Shown piece by piece: positions 17,928 to 27,322 of a stretch of DNA of 64,000 nucleotides. The notes beneath the pieces are model-generated. The model was given only the letters and a program-made list of their open reading frames with translations, was not told the DNA's origin and did no database searches. The position numbers and the translations under genes were made by a program. How positions within the stretch are numbered: position 1 is the stretch's first letter; every line of letters begins with the position of its first letter. The DNA lies in NCBI GenBank assembly GCA_025463005.1, contig JAOAPR010000097.1, positions 1-64,000 of the forward strand, in the 5' to 3' direction. The stretch comes from Bryobacterales bacterium (GTDB taxonomy: Bacteria; Acidobacteriota; Terriglobia; Bryobacterales; Bryobacteraceae).

Positions 17928-18887
17928 ATGCAAGATCACGACTCGAACCCTGTTCACATTCGTCAGGAAAGCGAATCGGACTCACGGTGGGAATGGGCGC
18001 CCCGCGTCCACCATCTGTTCACCGCCGGCCTGATCCTGCTTGGGGCCGTTCTGGCGAGCGCGGCCTGGTATGCGTATCCCATCCTCGGGCGGCATGATGT
18101 GATGCTGTCGCAGATACCCGATGTCCAGAAAAATCTGTTCAGCTTGGGCGAGCAGGTCAAGGCTACAGCCGCCAAAGTGGAAGACTGGAGCAGCCGGCAG
18201 GAAGAGCTGCGAGGCCGCTTGAACAAAGCCCGCGGTGAGCTAACTGCACGCATAGATTACGCCAACAAACCTGGAAGCGATGCCTCGACCGCGCTAGCGA
18301 AGCGGGTGCGAAGCGAGGTCGGGACCGAAATCGACAGCCTGAAGGCTCAACTGGGTCGCGTGGAAGCTTCGCGCGAAGGCGATCGTGAGCAAATTGCACG
18401 TTTGCAGCAGGAACTGACGCAGGCTCAGGATCAGTTGAACCCGCAAAGCAGCGCAGTGGCGTCGGTTCAAAGCCCCGAGCAGAACCCGGCTTCGGCCGAG
18501 CCGGAGCTTCCGGCGGCAACGAGCGCTCCCCAACGCCCGCGACGCGATTTCGACGCTTACTCGGACAAATTCGCCGTAAAACGGTGGGATTTTGAGGTGA
18601 CCAACAACCACGGCACTCAGGTCGCGCCGGGGATCTCGCTGCACGTGAACGGCACGGACGTTTCGTACCAGAGGGTTAATGGTTCGATATGGGTGACTCC
18701 GGACCGCCGCACCATCATGCTACGGCAGCTCAAAGTGCAGGAACCCGTCTTTTTAAGTTTTGCCGACGGCCGTACGCGCGAGCTGGTGATCACGCGCGTG
18801 AACAAGGACAGCGTAGTCGGCTACATGCTGGTGCCAGGGCAGACCGGCGCTACAAGTCGCACTACCAGTCCAGTGCGAGCCGAGTAA
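17928..18887 (+). CDS. Membrane-anchored coiled-coil protein, paralog B
   Basis: 319 residues, same plan as paralog A: acidic N-terminus, membrane segment (FTAGLILLGAVLASAAWYAY), coiled coil (KAQLGRVEASREGDREQIAR and on), a Pro/Ala-rich hinge, and the same head domain (FEVTNNHGTQVAPGISLHVN). Identity is strong in the membrane and head parts and lower in the coil, as expected for an old tandem duplication. GGAGGT lies 8 bases before the ATG. Its last 26 bases overlap the convergent pepA gene. Confidence 0.8.
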   Translation: MQDHDSNPVHIRQESESDSRWEWAPRVHHLFTAGLILLGAVLASAAWYAYPILGRHDVMLSQIPDVQKNLFSLGEQVKATAAKVEDWSSRQEELRGRLNKARGELTARIDYANKPGSDASTALAKRVRSEVGTEIDSLKAQLGRVEASREGDREQIARLQQELTQAQDQLNPQSSAVASVQSPEQNPASAEPELPAATSAPQRPRRDFDAYSDKFAVKRWDFEVTNNHGTQVAPGISLHVNGTDVSYQRVNGSIWVTPDRRTIMLRQLKVQEPVFLSFADGRTRELVITRVNKDSVVGYMLVPGQTGATSRTTSPVRAE

Positions 18888-20313
18888 ATGTGCGAACGGC
18901 CACGCCGGAAGGGCCCTTCGCCAGGAATGGTTTCGCATCATCGAGCCAGGCGGTACCGGCGATATCCAGGTGCACCCAGGGCGTGTCGCCGGCGAACTCT
19001 TTTAGAAAATACGCGGCGCTGATGGCTCCGCCCCATCGACCGCCGATATTGGCCAAGTCGGCAAAGGCGCTCTTGAGCAGGTCTTTGTATTCGTCATCGA
19101 GCGGCATGGGCCAGGATTTTTCGCCTTCCGCTTTGGCGGCGGCCAGCACGCGCGCGAGCAGCGCATCGTTATTGGTGAAGACGCCGATGTTAACGTTGCC
19201 CAGGGCGACCACGATCGCTCCGGTGAGCGTCGCGGCGTCCACCAGGTGCGTGCAGCCGAGACGCTGCGCGTAGGTAAGCGCGTCGATCAGAATCAGGCGG
19301 CCCTCGGCGTCGGTATTGAGCACCTCGATCGTTTTGCCCGAAAGCGAAGTGACGATGTCGCCGGGACGCTGTGCTTTGCTGCCGACCATGTTTTCGACGG
19401 CGGGAACCAGTGCGGTGACGGGAATGGCGGGCTTAAGCTGTGCGATGGCGCGCATCGCCCCGAGCATGGCCGCGCCGCCGGCCATGTCGTACTTCATCTT
19501 TTCCATGCCGTCGGCGGGCTTGATCGAGACGCCGCCGGTGTCGAAGGTGACGCCCTTGCCGACCAGTCCCAGATGATCGCTGGTCTTGGCCGGCGTCGCC
19601 GGTTTGTATCGAACGATGATCAGAGCGGGCGGCTCGGCGCTGCCCTGCGCCACTCCGAGCAGCGATCCCATGCCGAGCTGGCGCATGCGCGGTTCGTCCA
19701 GAATTTCACACTCGAGTCCTACTTCGGCGGACATCGCTCGGGCGCGCTCGGCCAGCAGCGACGGGGTCATGAGATTAGCCGGTTCGTTGACCAGCTCGCG
19801 GGTGAAGTTTTGCGCATCACCGAGAATCTTGCCACGCTCGAAGGCGGCGCGCGCAGAATCGGGAGCGATCAACACAAACGTGTCGAGGGACTTCGCGTCG
19901 CTGGAGGTTTTGTGGCGGTCGGGCTCGAAGTTGCCGAGGATGGCGCCTTCGACGGCGGCTTCTGGATCGGCTCCGGCGAGCAAGAAGGCAAGCGTTTTTA
20001 CGCCCTTCTGCTTGAGCGCGCGCACGGCGGTTCCAACGGCGCGGCGCAATGCGGGAGCGTCGAATTTGTCGCGCTTGCCTCCGCCTGCTACCACGAGTCG
20101 CTTAGCCTTGAGCCCTTGGGGAAGATGCTGAACCGCGATCTCGCCGGTCTTGCCGGTGAATTCGCCGGAAGCGCGCAGCTCGTCTATCCATGCAGATGGC
20201 CATGCCGAAGAACCTTTCAATTCGGCCGGTGCCGCATCATCTTCAAACAAAAGCACTACAACCGCGTCAGCCTCGACGCGGTCGAGGGATTGTGATACGA
20301 GAGTGGTCTCCAC
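18862..20313 (-). CDS. pepA: Leucyl aminopeptidase (M17)
   Basis: Cytosolic two-metal aminopeptidase, 483 residues. The catalytic C-terminal domain shows GLVGKGVTFDTGGVSIKP (metal and Lys site), MKYDMAGGAAM and the family signature NTDAEGRLILIDAL. The N-terminal macro-like domain is more divergent, as usual. The start is GTG (VETTLVSQSLDRVEAD). Confidence 0.95.
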   Translation of the reverse strand: METTLVSQSLDRVEADAVVVLLFEDDAAPAELKGSSAWPSAWIDELRASGEFTGKTGEIAVQHLPQGLKAKRLVVAGGGKRDKFDAPALRRAVGTAVRALKQKGVKTLAFLLAGADPEAAVEGAILGNFEPDRHKTSSDAKSLDTFVLIAPDSARAAFERGKILGDAQNFTRELVNEPANLMTPSLLAERARAMSAEVGLECEILDEPRMRQLGMGSLLGVAQGSAEPPALIIVRYKPATPAKTSDHLGLVGKGVTFDTGGVSIKPADGMEKMKYDMAGGAAMLGAMRAIAQLKPAIPVTALVPAVENMVGSKAQRPGDIVTSLSGKTIEVLNTDAEGRLILIDALTYAQRLGCTHLVDAATLTGAIVVALGNVNIGVFTNNDALLARVLAAAKAEGEKSWPMPLDDEYKDLLKSAFADLANIGGRWGGAISAAYFLKEFAGDTPWVHLDIAGTAWLDDAKPFLAKGPSGVAVRTFTRLALDW

Positions 20314-20325
20314 TACTAGAGCTTA

Positions 20326-21285
20326 CTATTTAACCTTGGAAAGCTCGGCGTAGAAGGGATCGAGACGCGCAGGGGGCGTCCATTGGGGGCCCGTCACGTT
20401 CCAGCCGATGTCGTCAGTCTTGATCGATGCGAGCAGCTTGTCTTTCGGGGTGCCTTTCTTGACCTGCTCGGCCGCGCGCGAGACCAGCGTGTCCCATTTG
20501 GTCTTGTAGGCTTGGACGTCGGCCTTAGTCATCACGTTGCCGTGACCGGGGATAAGCGTGTCGAAATCCAGCTTCAGTGTGCTGGCGATCAGCTTGGGCC
20601 ACTCGACAGCGCTGCCGCCGTTGGGGAAATCGATATTCGGAGCGCCGTTGACGATGGCGTCGCCGCCCGCGACGATCTTGAGATCGGGGAAGTAAACGAC
20701 GGAATCGCCACCGGTATGGGCGCGGCTGAAGTGGTACACTTCCGCCTTCACGCCACCGAGTTTGATCGTGGTTTTCTTGCCGTAGGTGAGGTTGGGCTCG
20801 GCAGGCTTCCCGGCGGCGCTGGTGTAAGTCGCCAGTTCGGCCTTTTCACCTTCATTGGCGATGACCTTGGCGCCCGCGTCCTCAAAGCTCTTGGTGTTGC
20901 CGCTGTGGTCCTGGTGGACGTGGGTGATCACCACGTACTTCACGGGCAGATTCGACACCGTCTTGATCTGTGCCATCAGGTCGTTGTAATTGGCCTCGCC
21001 CAGGTTCTTGGTGTCCACCACAATCAGGCCGTCTTTGGTGACGCGAACGCTGGTGTTGCCGCCCGCTCCCGTGACTTCGTAGAAACCGGGCTTGATCTGG
21101 GTGATCATCTGGCCCTGGGGAGCGCCCTTTCCTTTCGCGTCTCCGCCGCCTTTACCTTTTCCGTCTCCTTTACCCTTGCCGCCTTCCGGAGGCGCTTGGG
21201 CGGAAACGATCATGGCGGCCGCGACAATGGCTGTCAGCGCGGCTGCGGTGAACACAGTTTTGTGGAACACGGTTTTGCGAAACAT
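20326..21285 (-). CDS. Secreted metallo-beta-lactamase-fold hydrolase
   Basis: About 319 residues, starting MFRKTVFHKTVF after a GGAGG site. A signal peptide (TAAALTAIVAAAMIVSAQA) is followed by a striking Gly/Lys linker (GGKGKGDGKGKGGGDAKGKG), then an MBL fold with the metal motif HVHQDH, a second His in FSRAHTGGDSVVYF, and the C-terminal HGN (PGHGNVMT). The closest shape is subclass B3-like or quinoprotein-relay MBL proteins. Substrate unknown, and beta-lactamase activity should not be assumed. Confidence 0.85.
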   Translation of the reverse strand: MFRKTVFHKTVFTAAALTAIVAAAMIVSAQAPPEGGKGKGDGKGKGGGDAKGKGAPQGQMITQIKPGFYEVTGAGGNTSVRVTKDGLIVVDTKNLGEANYNDLMAQIKTVSNLPVKYVVITHVHQDHSGNTKSFEDAGAKVIANEGEKAELATYTSAAGKPAEPNLTYGKKTTIKLGGVKAEVYHFSRAHTGGDSVVYFPDLKIVAGGDAIVNGAPNIDFPNGGSAVEWPKLIASTLKLDFDTLIPGHGNVMTKADVQAYKTKWDTLVSRAAEQVKKGTPKDKLLASIKTDDIGWNVTGPQWTPPARLDPFYAELSKVK

Positions 21286-21350
21286 GGTTGAAATCCTCCC
21301 GAAAGGTGACAAATGCCGGCGGGAAACGCCCGAGCAGGATTGAGTATAGC

Positions 21351-21830
21351 TCAATCCCTGCGGCGGCCGAGTGCGGCGCGGGCTTCGGCTTTCATTTCGC
21401 GCTCCCGCTCGCTCTCGCGCTTGTCGTGGAACTTCTTCCCCTTGCCGACTGCCAGTTCCACCTTGATCCGGCCGTTCTTCAGATACAGCTTGGTGGGGAC
21501 AACCGTCAGCCCCTTCTCGCGGGTGGTCTCCTGGAGTTTAACGATCTCGGACCGATGCAGCAGCAGTTTCCGCCGGCGAACCGGCTCATGGTTCATGAGG
21601 TTGCCGTGCGAGTAGTGGGAGATGTGGGCGTTCACGAGCCAGGCTTCGTTGGCGGCGACCTCGCCGTAAGCGTCCTTGAGCTGAATCATGCCGCCGCGGG
21701 CCGCCTTGACCTCGGTTCCGGTCAGCACCAGGCCTGCTTCGATCCGATCCGATAGAAAGTAGTCATGCCCGGCGGATCGGTTGTCGCTCAGAATCTTAAT
21801 TTTCGCTTCCACGCAGGCAACCCAAATCAC
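21351..21830 (-). CDS. smpB: SsrA-binding protein SmpB
   Basis: tmRNA partner in trans-translation. The core is clear ([51 protein letters not shown]) with the basic C-terminal tail that enters the decoding centre ([16 protein letters not shown]). The start is GTG; a second in-frame GTG six codons later (VEAKIKIL) would give the usual length. No tmRNA gene was recognised nearby. Confidence 0.95.
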   Translation of the reverse strand: MIWVACVEAKIKILSDNRSAGHDYFLSDRIEAGLVLTGTEVKAARGGMIQLKDAYGEVAANEAWLVNAHISHYSHGNLMNHEPVRRRKLLLHRSEIVKLQETTREKGLTVVPTKLYLKNGRIKVELAVGKGKKFHDKRESEREREMKAEARAALGRRRD

Positions 21831-21895
21831 GTCAAGGGCTTATGAGGCCCCGGGTGCAAGTGTAACACGCGGGGTAGGGTGAATTCGGTAAATGA

Positions 21896-24262
21896 ATGAT
21901 GTGTAAGCACTTACGAGTAATTGCGGCAATTGGCCTGTCCGTCCTGATGGCGTTCCCGATGGAGGCTAAGACCCGCAAAGGCGATCGGCTGTACAAGCAG
22001 GCTCAAGAGGCCGAACTCAAAAAAGATTGGGATCTGGCGCTGGAACTCTACATCCAGGCCGTCAATGAGGATGGGCGAGATACAGGCTACTTGATCGGGC
22101 TGCAACGAGCCCGTTTCCAGGTCGCGGCGATCCATGTGGAACGGGGACAGAACAACCGCACCGACGGGAAACTCGAGGAAGCCATCGGTGAATTTCAAAA
22201 AGCTATCGTGGCCGATCCTTCTTCGGCCATGGCGATACAGGAACTGAAACGCACGCAGGATATGCTCCGCAAACCGCCGCCCACGGCGGAGGGTCGCACA
22301 CTGACGCCGCTGGAGCAGTTTCGCCGCGAAACCAACCTGCAGGTGGAGTCGATGATGGGACCCCCTGAGCTCAAACCGGCGCTGCGGCGGATTCCTTCGA
22401 TCAAGCTCAATAACCAGCCGCCGCGAGTGCTTTACGAGAGTATCGGCAAGATCGCGGGGATCACTACGGTCATCGATCCGGATGGTCTGGGCCAAGCCCA
22501 GACGCGCAATTTTAACGTGGAACTGGGCGAGTCCACGGTGGAGCAGGCCTTCGATTACGTCGCGCTGCTGACGCATACATACTGGAAGCCGATTTCCAGC
22601 ACGAGCATTTTCGTGGCACAGGACACGGCCAACAAGCGCCGCGACTACGAAGATTTCGTGGTCAAAACGTTCTACATCACCAACGCCAGCACGGTGCAGG
22701 AATTTCAGGAAATCTCGACCGCGGTGCGCACGATTACGAACATCACGCGCGTGTTCACGGTGAATCCGCAGAAAGCCCTGGTGGTCCGCGGCTCGGCGGA
22801 TGCGGTGGCTCTGGCGGAAAAACTGGTTCACGATCTGGACAAACCCAAGTCCGAGGTCGTCATTGATGTGCTGATCATGGAGGCGAATACCGCCCGCACA
22901 CGGGATCTGGCGGCCACGATCGCCAGCGCGGGAGCTGCCGGCATAAATGTTCCGATTACTTTCAGCCCGCGGGGAGCGACAACTACCCCGGGAACCAACG
23001 GAGGCACTGCGACCACCAACAACTCCATCAGCCTGGCGCGAATAGGCCACCTGTCCACAGCCGATTTTTCGACCACGCTGCCGGGTGCGCTGCTGCAGGC
23101 CGTCCTTAACGACAATCGCACGAAAATTCTGAACTCCCCGCAGGTGCGGGCGTCGGACGGCATGAAGGTCTCGCTGAAGGTCGGCGACCGGGTTCCGATC
23201 GCGACCGGCAGCTTCCAATCGGGCGTCGGCACGGTGGGCGGCGCGCCTTATGCGCAAACCCAGTTTCAATTCACGGATGTGGGCGTCAAAGTGGAGATTA
23301 CGCCGCAGGTGCACTCCGCCGATGAAGTTACGCTTCACGTAAATTTCGAAGTATCCAACGTCCGGAATTACATCAATATTGGCGGCGTACAGCAGCCGGT
23401 GATCGGACAGCGCACGAACGAAGCCGACATCCGGCTGCGCGAGGGCGAGATCAACATTCTGGCGGGCCTGGACGGGACGCAGGATTCGAGCGTAGTGAAC
23501 GGCATTCCCGGGTTGGTGAACATTCCAATACTGGGCAAGATTTTGTTCGGCAGCGAGCATACGGAGAAGGACCACCAGCAGCTGATGATCGCGCTGGTGC
23601 CGCACATTGTTCGGACTCCGGATTATACGCCGACGAATCTGCGCGGCGTGTTCTCCGGACCGGATCAGTCGCTGCGGTTGATGTACGCGCCTCGGGATGA
23701 AGACGGCTCGGCTCCGCCAGCGGATGCACCGAAGCCCGGAGTAATCGCGCCGGGCGCGCCGCCGGCCACGGCTCCGCAGACGCCTGCTCTACAGCCGCCG
23801 ATTCCGGGAGTGCCCGGGGCCCCGCCTCCTACAGTTCCGCCTGGAGCCGGAGCGCGGGTAGGATTCACGCCCGGCAGCGTGTCCGTGGGACCGAATACTC
23901 CCTTTACGGTGAATGTGGAATTGAACGGCGCAAACGACGCATTCTCGATCTCGCCGCTGCGGGTTAAATGGGACCCGGCGGTGCTGCGCCTGACTGACAT
24001 TGCGCCAGGCGACCTGCTTTCCCGCAACGGCGGGGCGGTGAGCGCGATTAAGGACATCCGCAACGACGCGGGTGAGGCGACGCTGAATTTGGGTCGTTCC
24101 GGCGGAGCGGGAATTTCGGGCTCGGGGCCTGTAGCGGTCCTGAATTTTGTGGCCGTGGCGCCCGGAACGGGTTCGGTGACGGTGACCGAATTGGCCTTGC
24201 GAAACTCGCAGTCTCAGCCGGTTCCCGTAGCGCTGGGTTCCGTTTCCGTGGCGGTAAAGTAG
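21896..24262 (+). CDS. Secretin (type II secretion/type IV pilus family) with C-terminal cohesin-like domain
   Basis: 788 residues. A signal peptide (VIAAIGLSVLMAFPMEA) is followed by a TPR-like part (about 25-110), secretin N domains (about 170-330), the secretin channel (GVKVEITPQVHSADEVTLHV, REGEINILAGLDGTQ, IPGLVNIPILGKILFG, LMIALVPHIVR), a Pro/Ala-rich linker (about 600-650), and a final beta domain (VGFTPGSVSVGPNTPFTVNV and WDPAVLRLTDIAPGDLLSR) with the look of a cohesin domain. Two pseudopilin genes follow 7 bases later. It probably forms an outer-membrane pore. The TPR and cohesin additions are unlike classical GspD. Confidence 0.88.
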   Translation: MMCKHLRVIAAIGLSVLMAFPMEAKTRKGDRLYKQAQEAELKKDWDLALELYIQAVNEDGRDTGYLIGLQRARFQVAAIHVERGQNNRTDGKLEEAIGEFQKAIVADPSSAMAIQELKRTQDMLRKPPPTAEGRTLTPLEQFRRETNLQVESMMGPPELKPALRRIPSIKLNNQPPRVLYESIGKIAGITTVIDPDGLGQAQTRNFNVELGESTVEQAFDYVALLTHTYWKPISSTSIFVAQDTANKRRDYEDFVVKTFYITNASTVQEFQEISTAVRTITNITRVFTVNPQKALVVRGSADAVALAEKLVHDLDKPKSEVVIDVLIMEANTARTRDLAATIASAGAAGINVPITFSPRGATTTPGTNGGTATTNNSISLARIGHLSTADFSTTLPGALLQAVLNDNRTKILNSPQVRASDGMKVSLKVGDRVPIATGSFQSGVGTVGGAPYAQTQFQFTDVGVKVEITPQVHSADEVTLHVNFEVSNVRNYINIGGVQQPVIGQRTNEADIRLREGEINILAGLDGTQDSSVVNGIPGLVNIPILGKILFGSEHTEKDHQQLMIALVPHIVRTPDYTPTNLRGVFSGPDQSLRLMYAPRDEDGSAPPADAPKPGVIAPGAPPATAPQTPALQPPIPGVPGAPPPTVPPGAGARVGFTPGSVSVGPNTPFTVNVELNGANDAFSISPLRVKWDPAVLRLTDIAPGDLLSRNGGAVSAIKDIRNDAGEATLNLGRSGGAGISGSGPVAVLNFVAVAPGTGSVTVTELALRNSQSQPVPVALGSVSVAVK

Positions 24263-24269
24263 GGTTAGA

Positions 24270-24761
24270 ATGACGCAGCGCCAGCAGCGCGAAAGGACAA
24301 AGGCCGGCCAGCGCGGGATGACTCTGGTCGAGCTGATCGTGGCGTTCACGATCCTCGCGCTGCTCTCGACCTTGGCCGTCCCCCTGGCGCGCTACAAGGT
24401 AAAACGCGACAAGGAGCGCGACCTGCGTTACGCGCTACGCGAGATCCGCAGCGCCATCGACCGGTATAAAGATGCTGCCGATCAGCAGAAGATCCAGGTG
24501 AAGATCGGGACCGACGGATATCCGGAGGATCTGCCCATCCTGGTGGAAGGCGTGACGCTGGTGGGCAACGCCACGGGAGCCAAGATCAAGTTCCTGCGCC
24601 GCATTCCCATCGACCCCATGACCGGGACCGCGGAATGGGGCAAGCGAAGCTCGCAGGACGATCCCAAGTCGAACAGTTGGGGCGGGCAGAATGTTTTCGA
24701 TGTCTATTCGAAGAGCATGGACCGCGCGCGCGATGGGACTCCCTATTCGGAGTGGCAATGA
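24270..24761 (+). CDS. Type II secretion pseudopilin, GspG-like (first)
   Basis: 163 residues with a prepilin leader cut before MTLVELIVAFTILALLST (conserved Glu at +5). The C-terminal part is GspG-like: RIPIDPMTGTAEWG, then FDVYSKS and GTPYSEW, the calcium-loop end of the major pseudopilin. It lies between the secretin and a second pseudopilin, one base from the latter. Confidence 0.9.
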   Translation: MTQRQQRERTKAGQRGMTLVELIVAFTILALLSTLAVPLARYKVKRDKERDLRYALREIRSAIDRYKDAADQQKIQVKIGTDGYPEDLPILVEGVTLVGNATGAKIKFLRRIPIDPMTGTAEWGKRSSQDDPKSNSWGGQNVFDVYSKSMDRARDGTPYSEWQ

Positions 24762-24762
24762 G

Positions 24763-25182
24763 ATGCTAGGCAAACCGCTCCATAACTGTCGCAGCTCGGT
24801 AGCGAGACACGGATACACGCTGATCGAGCTGATTATCGTGATGGCGATCATCTCGATCCTGGTGTCTATCGCGGTGCCGCTGTATCAGAAGTCGCTGGTG
24901 CGCACCAAGGAAAGCATGCTGCATAGCCACCTCCAGACTCTGCGGATCGTGATTGACGAGTACACCTTCGACAAGAAGAAGGCGCCACAGACGCTCGAAG
25001 ACCTGGTAGCCGAGGGTTACCTGCGCGCGGTTCCGATCGATCCCATCACCGGCCAGAATGAATGGCGCACGATTGTGGAAGATTCGCTCACCGCGGTGGA
25101 TCAGACCCAGCCGGGGATTTTCGACGTGCGCAGCCGATCGGACCTGACCAGCCTCGAAGGCACTCCTTACTCGGAGTGGTGA
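24763..25182 (+). CDS. Type II secretion pseudopilin, GspG-like (second)
   Basis: 139 residues, starting MLGKPLHNCRSSVARHG, cut before YTLIELIIVMAIISILVS. The C-terminus repeats the GspG pattern (VPIDPITGQNEWRTI, FDVRSRS, GTPYSEW). It is a tandem paralog of the preceding gene. The assembly ATPase and inner-membrane parts (GspE/F) are not in the window. Confidence 0.9.
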   Translation: MLGKPLHNCRSSVARHGYTLIELIIVMAIISILVSIAVPLYQKSLVRTKESMLHSHLQTLRIVIDEYTFDKKKAPQTLEDLVAEGYLRAVPIDPITGQNEWRTIVEDSLTAVDQTQPGIFDVRSRSDLTSLEGTPYSEW

Positions 25183-25219
25183 AACGTCGTTTCGCCCGGT
25201 ACGTCATTATGGATACTTA

Positions 25220-25897
25220 ATGACGCCGACCACTGGGTTCAAAACAGCCGACCGGGCCCATACCAGTTTCCTGGCTGCGGCCGAGAAGCGAACGCTGATC
25301 TGGATCGCGACGCGGCTTCCCGCCCGGGTGAATTCCGACCACCTCACTGCGCTGGGCTTCGTCTCGCTGATTTTGGCCGGCGCCAGCTACTGGTACGCGC
25401 GCTATAGCGCCTGGGGGCTGCTGCTGGTGATCCCGTTTCTGGCGCTGAACTGGTTCGGCGATTCGCTCGATGGCACGCTGGCCCGCGTGCGCAACCGGCA
25501 GCGTCCGCGTTACGGCTTCTACGTGGACCACATCCTGGACGCCCTGGGGATGAGCTTTCTGATCGCGGGGATGGCGCTTTCCGGCTACATGTCTCCGTTA
25601 GTGGCGGGTGGATTTCTGATCTTCTACCTGCTGCTTTCCATCGAAATCTACCTGGCGACCTATACCATTGGTACGTTCCATCTTTCCTATTGGCGGTTTG
25701 GTCCCACCGAGCTGCGGATTCTCCTGGTGATCGGCAATCTATTCGCGCTGAAAACCCCGTACGCGATCATCATGGGCCGCGATTTTCTGCTGTTCGATGT
25801 AGGCTTCGCCGTGGGGACCGTGGCATTGGCAGCGATCCTGGTGCAAGCGACAGTGAAGCACATCATCATGCTGTATCGCGAGGAGACCCTTCCGTAG
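25220..25897 (+). CDS. CDP-alcohol phosphatidyltransferase family membrane enzyme
   Basis: 225 residues, mostly membrane spanning. The complete family motif D-x2-DG-x2-AR-x8-G-x3-D-x3-D is visible in FGDSLDGTLARVR and YGFYVDHILD. It transfers a phosphoalcohol from CDP-diacylglycerol (or CDP-alcohol) to an acceptor. Whether the product is a phospholipid or another CDP-linked lipid cannot be told. GtrA-family gene follows 15 bases later. Confidence 0.9.
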   Translation: MTPTTGFKTADRAHTSFLAAAEKRTLIWIATRLPARVNSDHLTALGFVSLILAGASYWYARYSAWGLLLVIPFLALNWFGDSLDGTLARVRNRQRPRYGFYVDHILDALGMSFLIAGMALSGYMSPLVAGGFLIFYLLLSIEIYLATYTIGTFHLSYWRFGPTELRILLVIGNLFALKTPYAIIMGRDFLLFDVGFAVGTVALAAILVQATVKHIIMLYREETLP

Positions 25898-25912
25898 CGT
25901 GGCCTGAATAAG

Positions 25913-26275
25913 ATGCATCGGTGGCTGAAATTCAACGCGGTGGGAGCGATCGGCGTGCTGGTGCAGTTGGGCTTGCTGGCGCTGCTGGTAAAGCTGGGCG
26001 TACATTATCTGGTGGCGACGGCGCTGGCGGTGGAGGCCGCGGTGCTCCAAAACTATTACTGGCACGCGCGCTGGACGTGGAAGGGGCGGGCAGGCAACCT
26101 GTGGCGCTTTCATCTCGCCAACGGATTGATTTCCGTGGTTTCGAACCTGATCTGGATGCGGGTGTTCACCGGCTGGTTGGGAATTCCGCCTGTTGCGGCG
26201 AATCTTATGGCAATCGCGCTGACGTCGGTGATCAATTTTCTGTTCGGCGATCGTTGGGTATTTCAAAAGTCGTAA
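25913..26275 (+). CDS. GtrA family membrane protein
   Basis: 120 residues with four membrane segments, starting MHRWLKFNAVGAIGVLVQLG and ending NFLFGDRWVFQKS, the usual GtrA terminus. GtrA-like proteins are thought to move lipid-linked sugars across the membrane or assist glycosyltransferases. It shares an apparent operon with the CDP-alcohol phosphatidyltransferase. Confidence 0.88.
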   Translation: MHRWLKFNAVGAIGVLVQLGLLALLVKLGVHYLVATALAVEAAVLQNYYWHARWTWKGRAGNLWRFHLANGLISVVSNLIWMRVFTGWLGIPPVAANLMAIALTSVINFLFGDRWVFQKS

Positions 26276-26320
26276 CCCGTGATTGGCGCGTGACGTGCGC
26301 TGGTAAAGCACAGGTGTGCT

Positions 26321-26629
26321 ATGAAAACCAGCAAATTCCTTCTTACTACCGCGCTTCTGATTGCATCCTTTTTCATTCTTGCCGCGCACGTCGATTTCGG
26401 GATCGCTGTCGGCACCGTTCCGCCCCCTCCTCCCCCTACCGCCGTCGTAACTCCGGTGGTCCCTGCGCCCGGTCCAGAATACGTGTGGGTACCAGGCTAC
26501 TGGGATTGGGTGGATGGCCGTTGGGTTTGGGTCGAAGGCCGTTGGGTGCGACCGCCAAGGCCTCGTGAAGTCTGGGTCGCACCCGCGGTTGACATTCGTC
26601 TGCATCGCGGGCATTGGGCCAGGAGGTAG
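26321..26629 (+). CDS. Small exported protein with aromatic WVxGxW-type repeats
   Basis: 102 residues. A signal peptide (FLLTTALLIASFFILAA) precedes a Pro-rich stretch (six prolines in a row) and repeats of the type YVWVPGYWDWVDGRWVWVEG. Proteins with such repeats occur in envelopes of many proteobacteria and acidobacteria, and their role is not known. Confidence 0.75.
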   Translation: MKTSKFLLTTALLIASFFILAAHVDFGIAVGTVPPPPPPTAVVTPVVPAPGPEYVWVPGYWDWVDGRWVWVEGRWVRPPRPREVWVAPAVDIRLHRGHWARR

Positions 26630-26780
26630 CTCGCCGCGAAAGGCTGTTGTCCTGTCCGACGTTCGATGAACAGCGTCGAACCATCGACGACTGGATTTCA
26701 GTGTCGCGTGCCGGCATTACCGATTTCATTCGTGCGAGCGTGGCAGGCCAGATGCACTTCCGATATTCGAGGTACGCGCC

Positions 26781-27305
26781 ATGAAAAAACATATCGCAAT
26801 CTTTCTTTCACTGGTGGTCGCTCTCGCCGCTATTGTATTCGCGAAAGTGACTACCGACTATGATCACTCGGCGGATTTTTCGAAGTACCACACTTACTCC
26901 TGGATCAAAGTGAAGGTGGAAGATCCCCTCTGGGAGGATCGGGTGATGCGTGCTGTCGACGCACAACTGGTAGCCAAAGGGTGGACAAAAGTTGCCGCGA
27001 ACGGAGATGCTTCGGTCGCGGCTTATGGATCGACCCACACCAAGAAGACACTGCAAACCTGGTACGACGACTTTGGAGGAGGATGGTACTGGCGCGGGTT
27101 CGGAAGTGGACTGGCCACGACGTACGTGGACGAGACTCCGGTCGGCACGCTGCTGGTAGATATCTTTGACAATGCAACCAAGAAATTGATCTGGCGCGGG
27201 ACTGCAAGCGGCACCTTGAGCGGCAAGCCCGACAAAGACGAGAAGAAATTGGAGAAAGCGGTGAGCGACATGTTCAAGAAGTTCCCGCCTTCGCCGAAAG
27301 TGTAA
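26781..27305 (+). CDS. DUF4136-like exported protein
   Basis: 174 residues starting MKKHIAIFLSLVVALAAIVF. The signal peptide has no lipobox Cys. The mature part begins TTDYDHSADFSKYHTYSWI, the typical DUF4136 N-terminus, with GTLLVDIFDNATKKLIWRG towards the end. Such proteins are periplasmic or outer-membrane associated, function unknown. Confidence 0.85.
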   Translation: MKKHIAIFLSLVVALAAIVFAKVTTDYDHSADFSKYHTYSWIKVKVEDPLWEDRVMRAVDAQLVAKGWTKVAANGDASVAAYGSTHTKKTLQTWYDDFGGGWYWRGFGSGLATTYVDETPVGTLLVDIFDNATKKLIWRGTASGTLSGKPDKDEKKLEKAVSDMFKKFPPSPKV

Positions 27306-27322
27306 GTGAAGAGCCGGATCCT

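Noticed and set aside
19246-20295. Plus-strand frame of 349 codons opposite pepA
   Set aside because: Shadow of pepA; no family motif.
21286-21895. tmRNA gene beside smpB
   Set aside because: No tRNA-like ends or resume frame seen; only smpB is present.
21911-23605. Minus-strand frame of 564 codons inside the secretin gene
   Set aside because: Composition is His/Arg-rich shadow sequence with no motif; the plus-strand secretin is certain.
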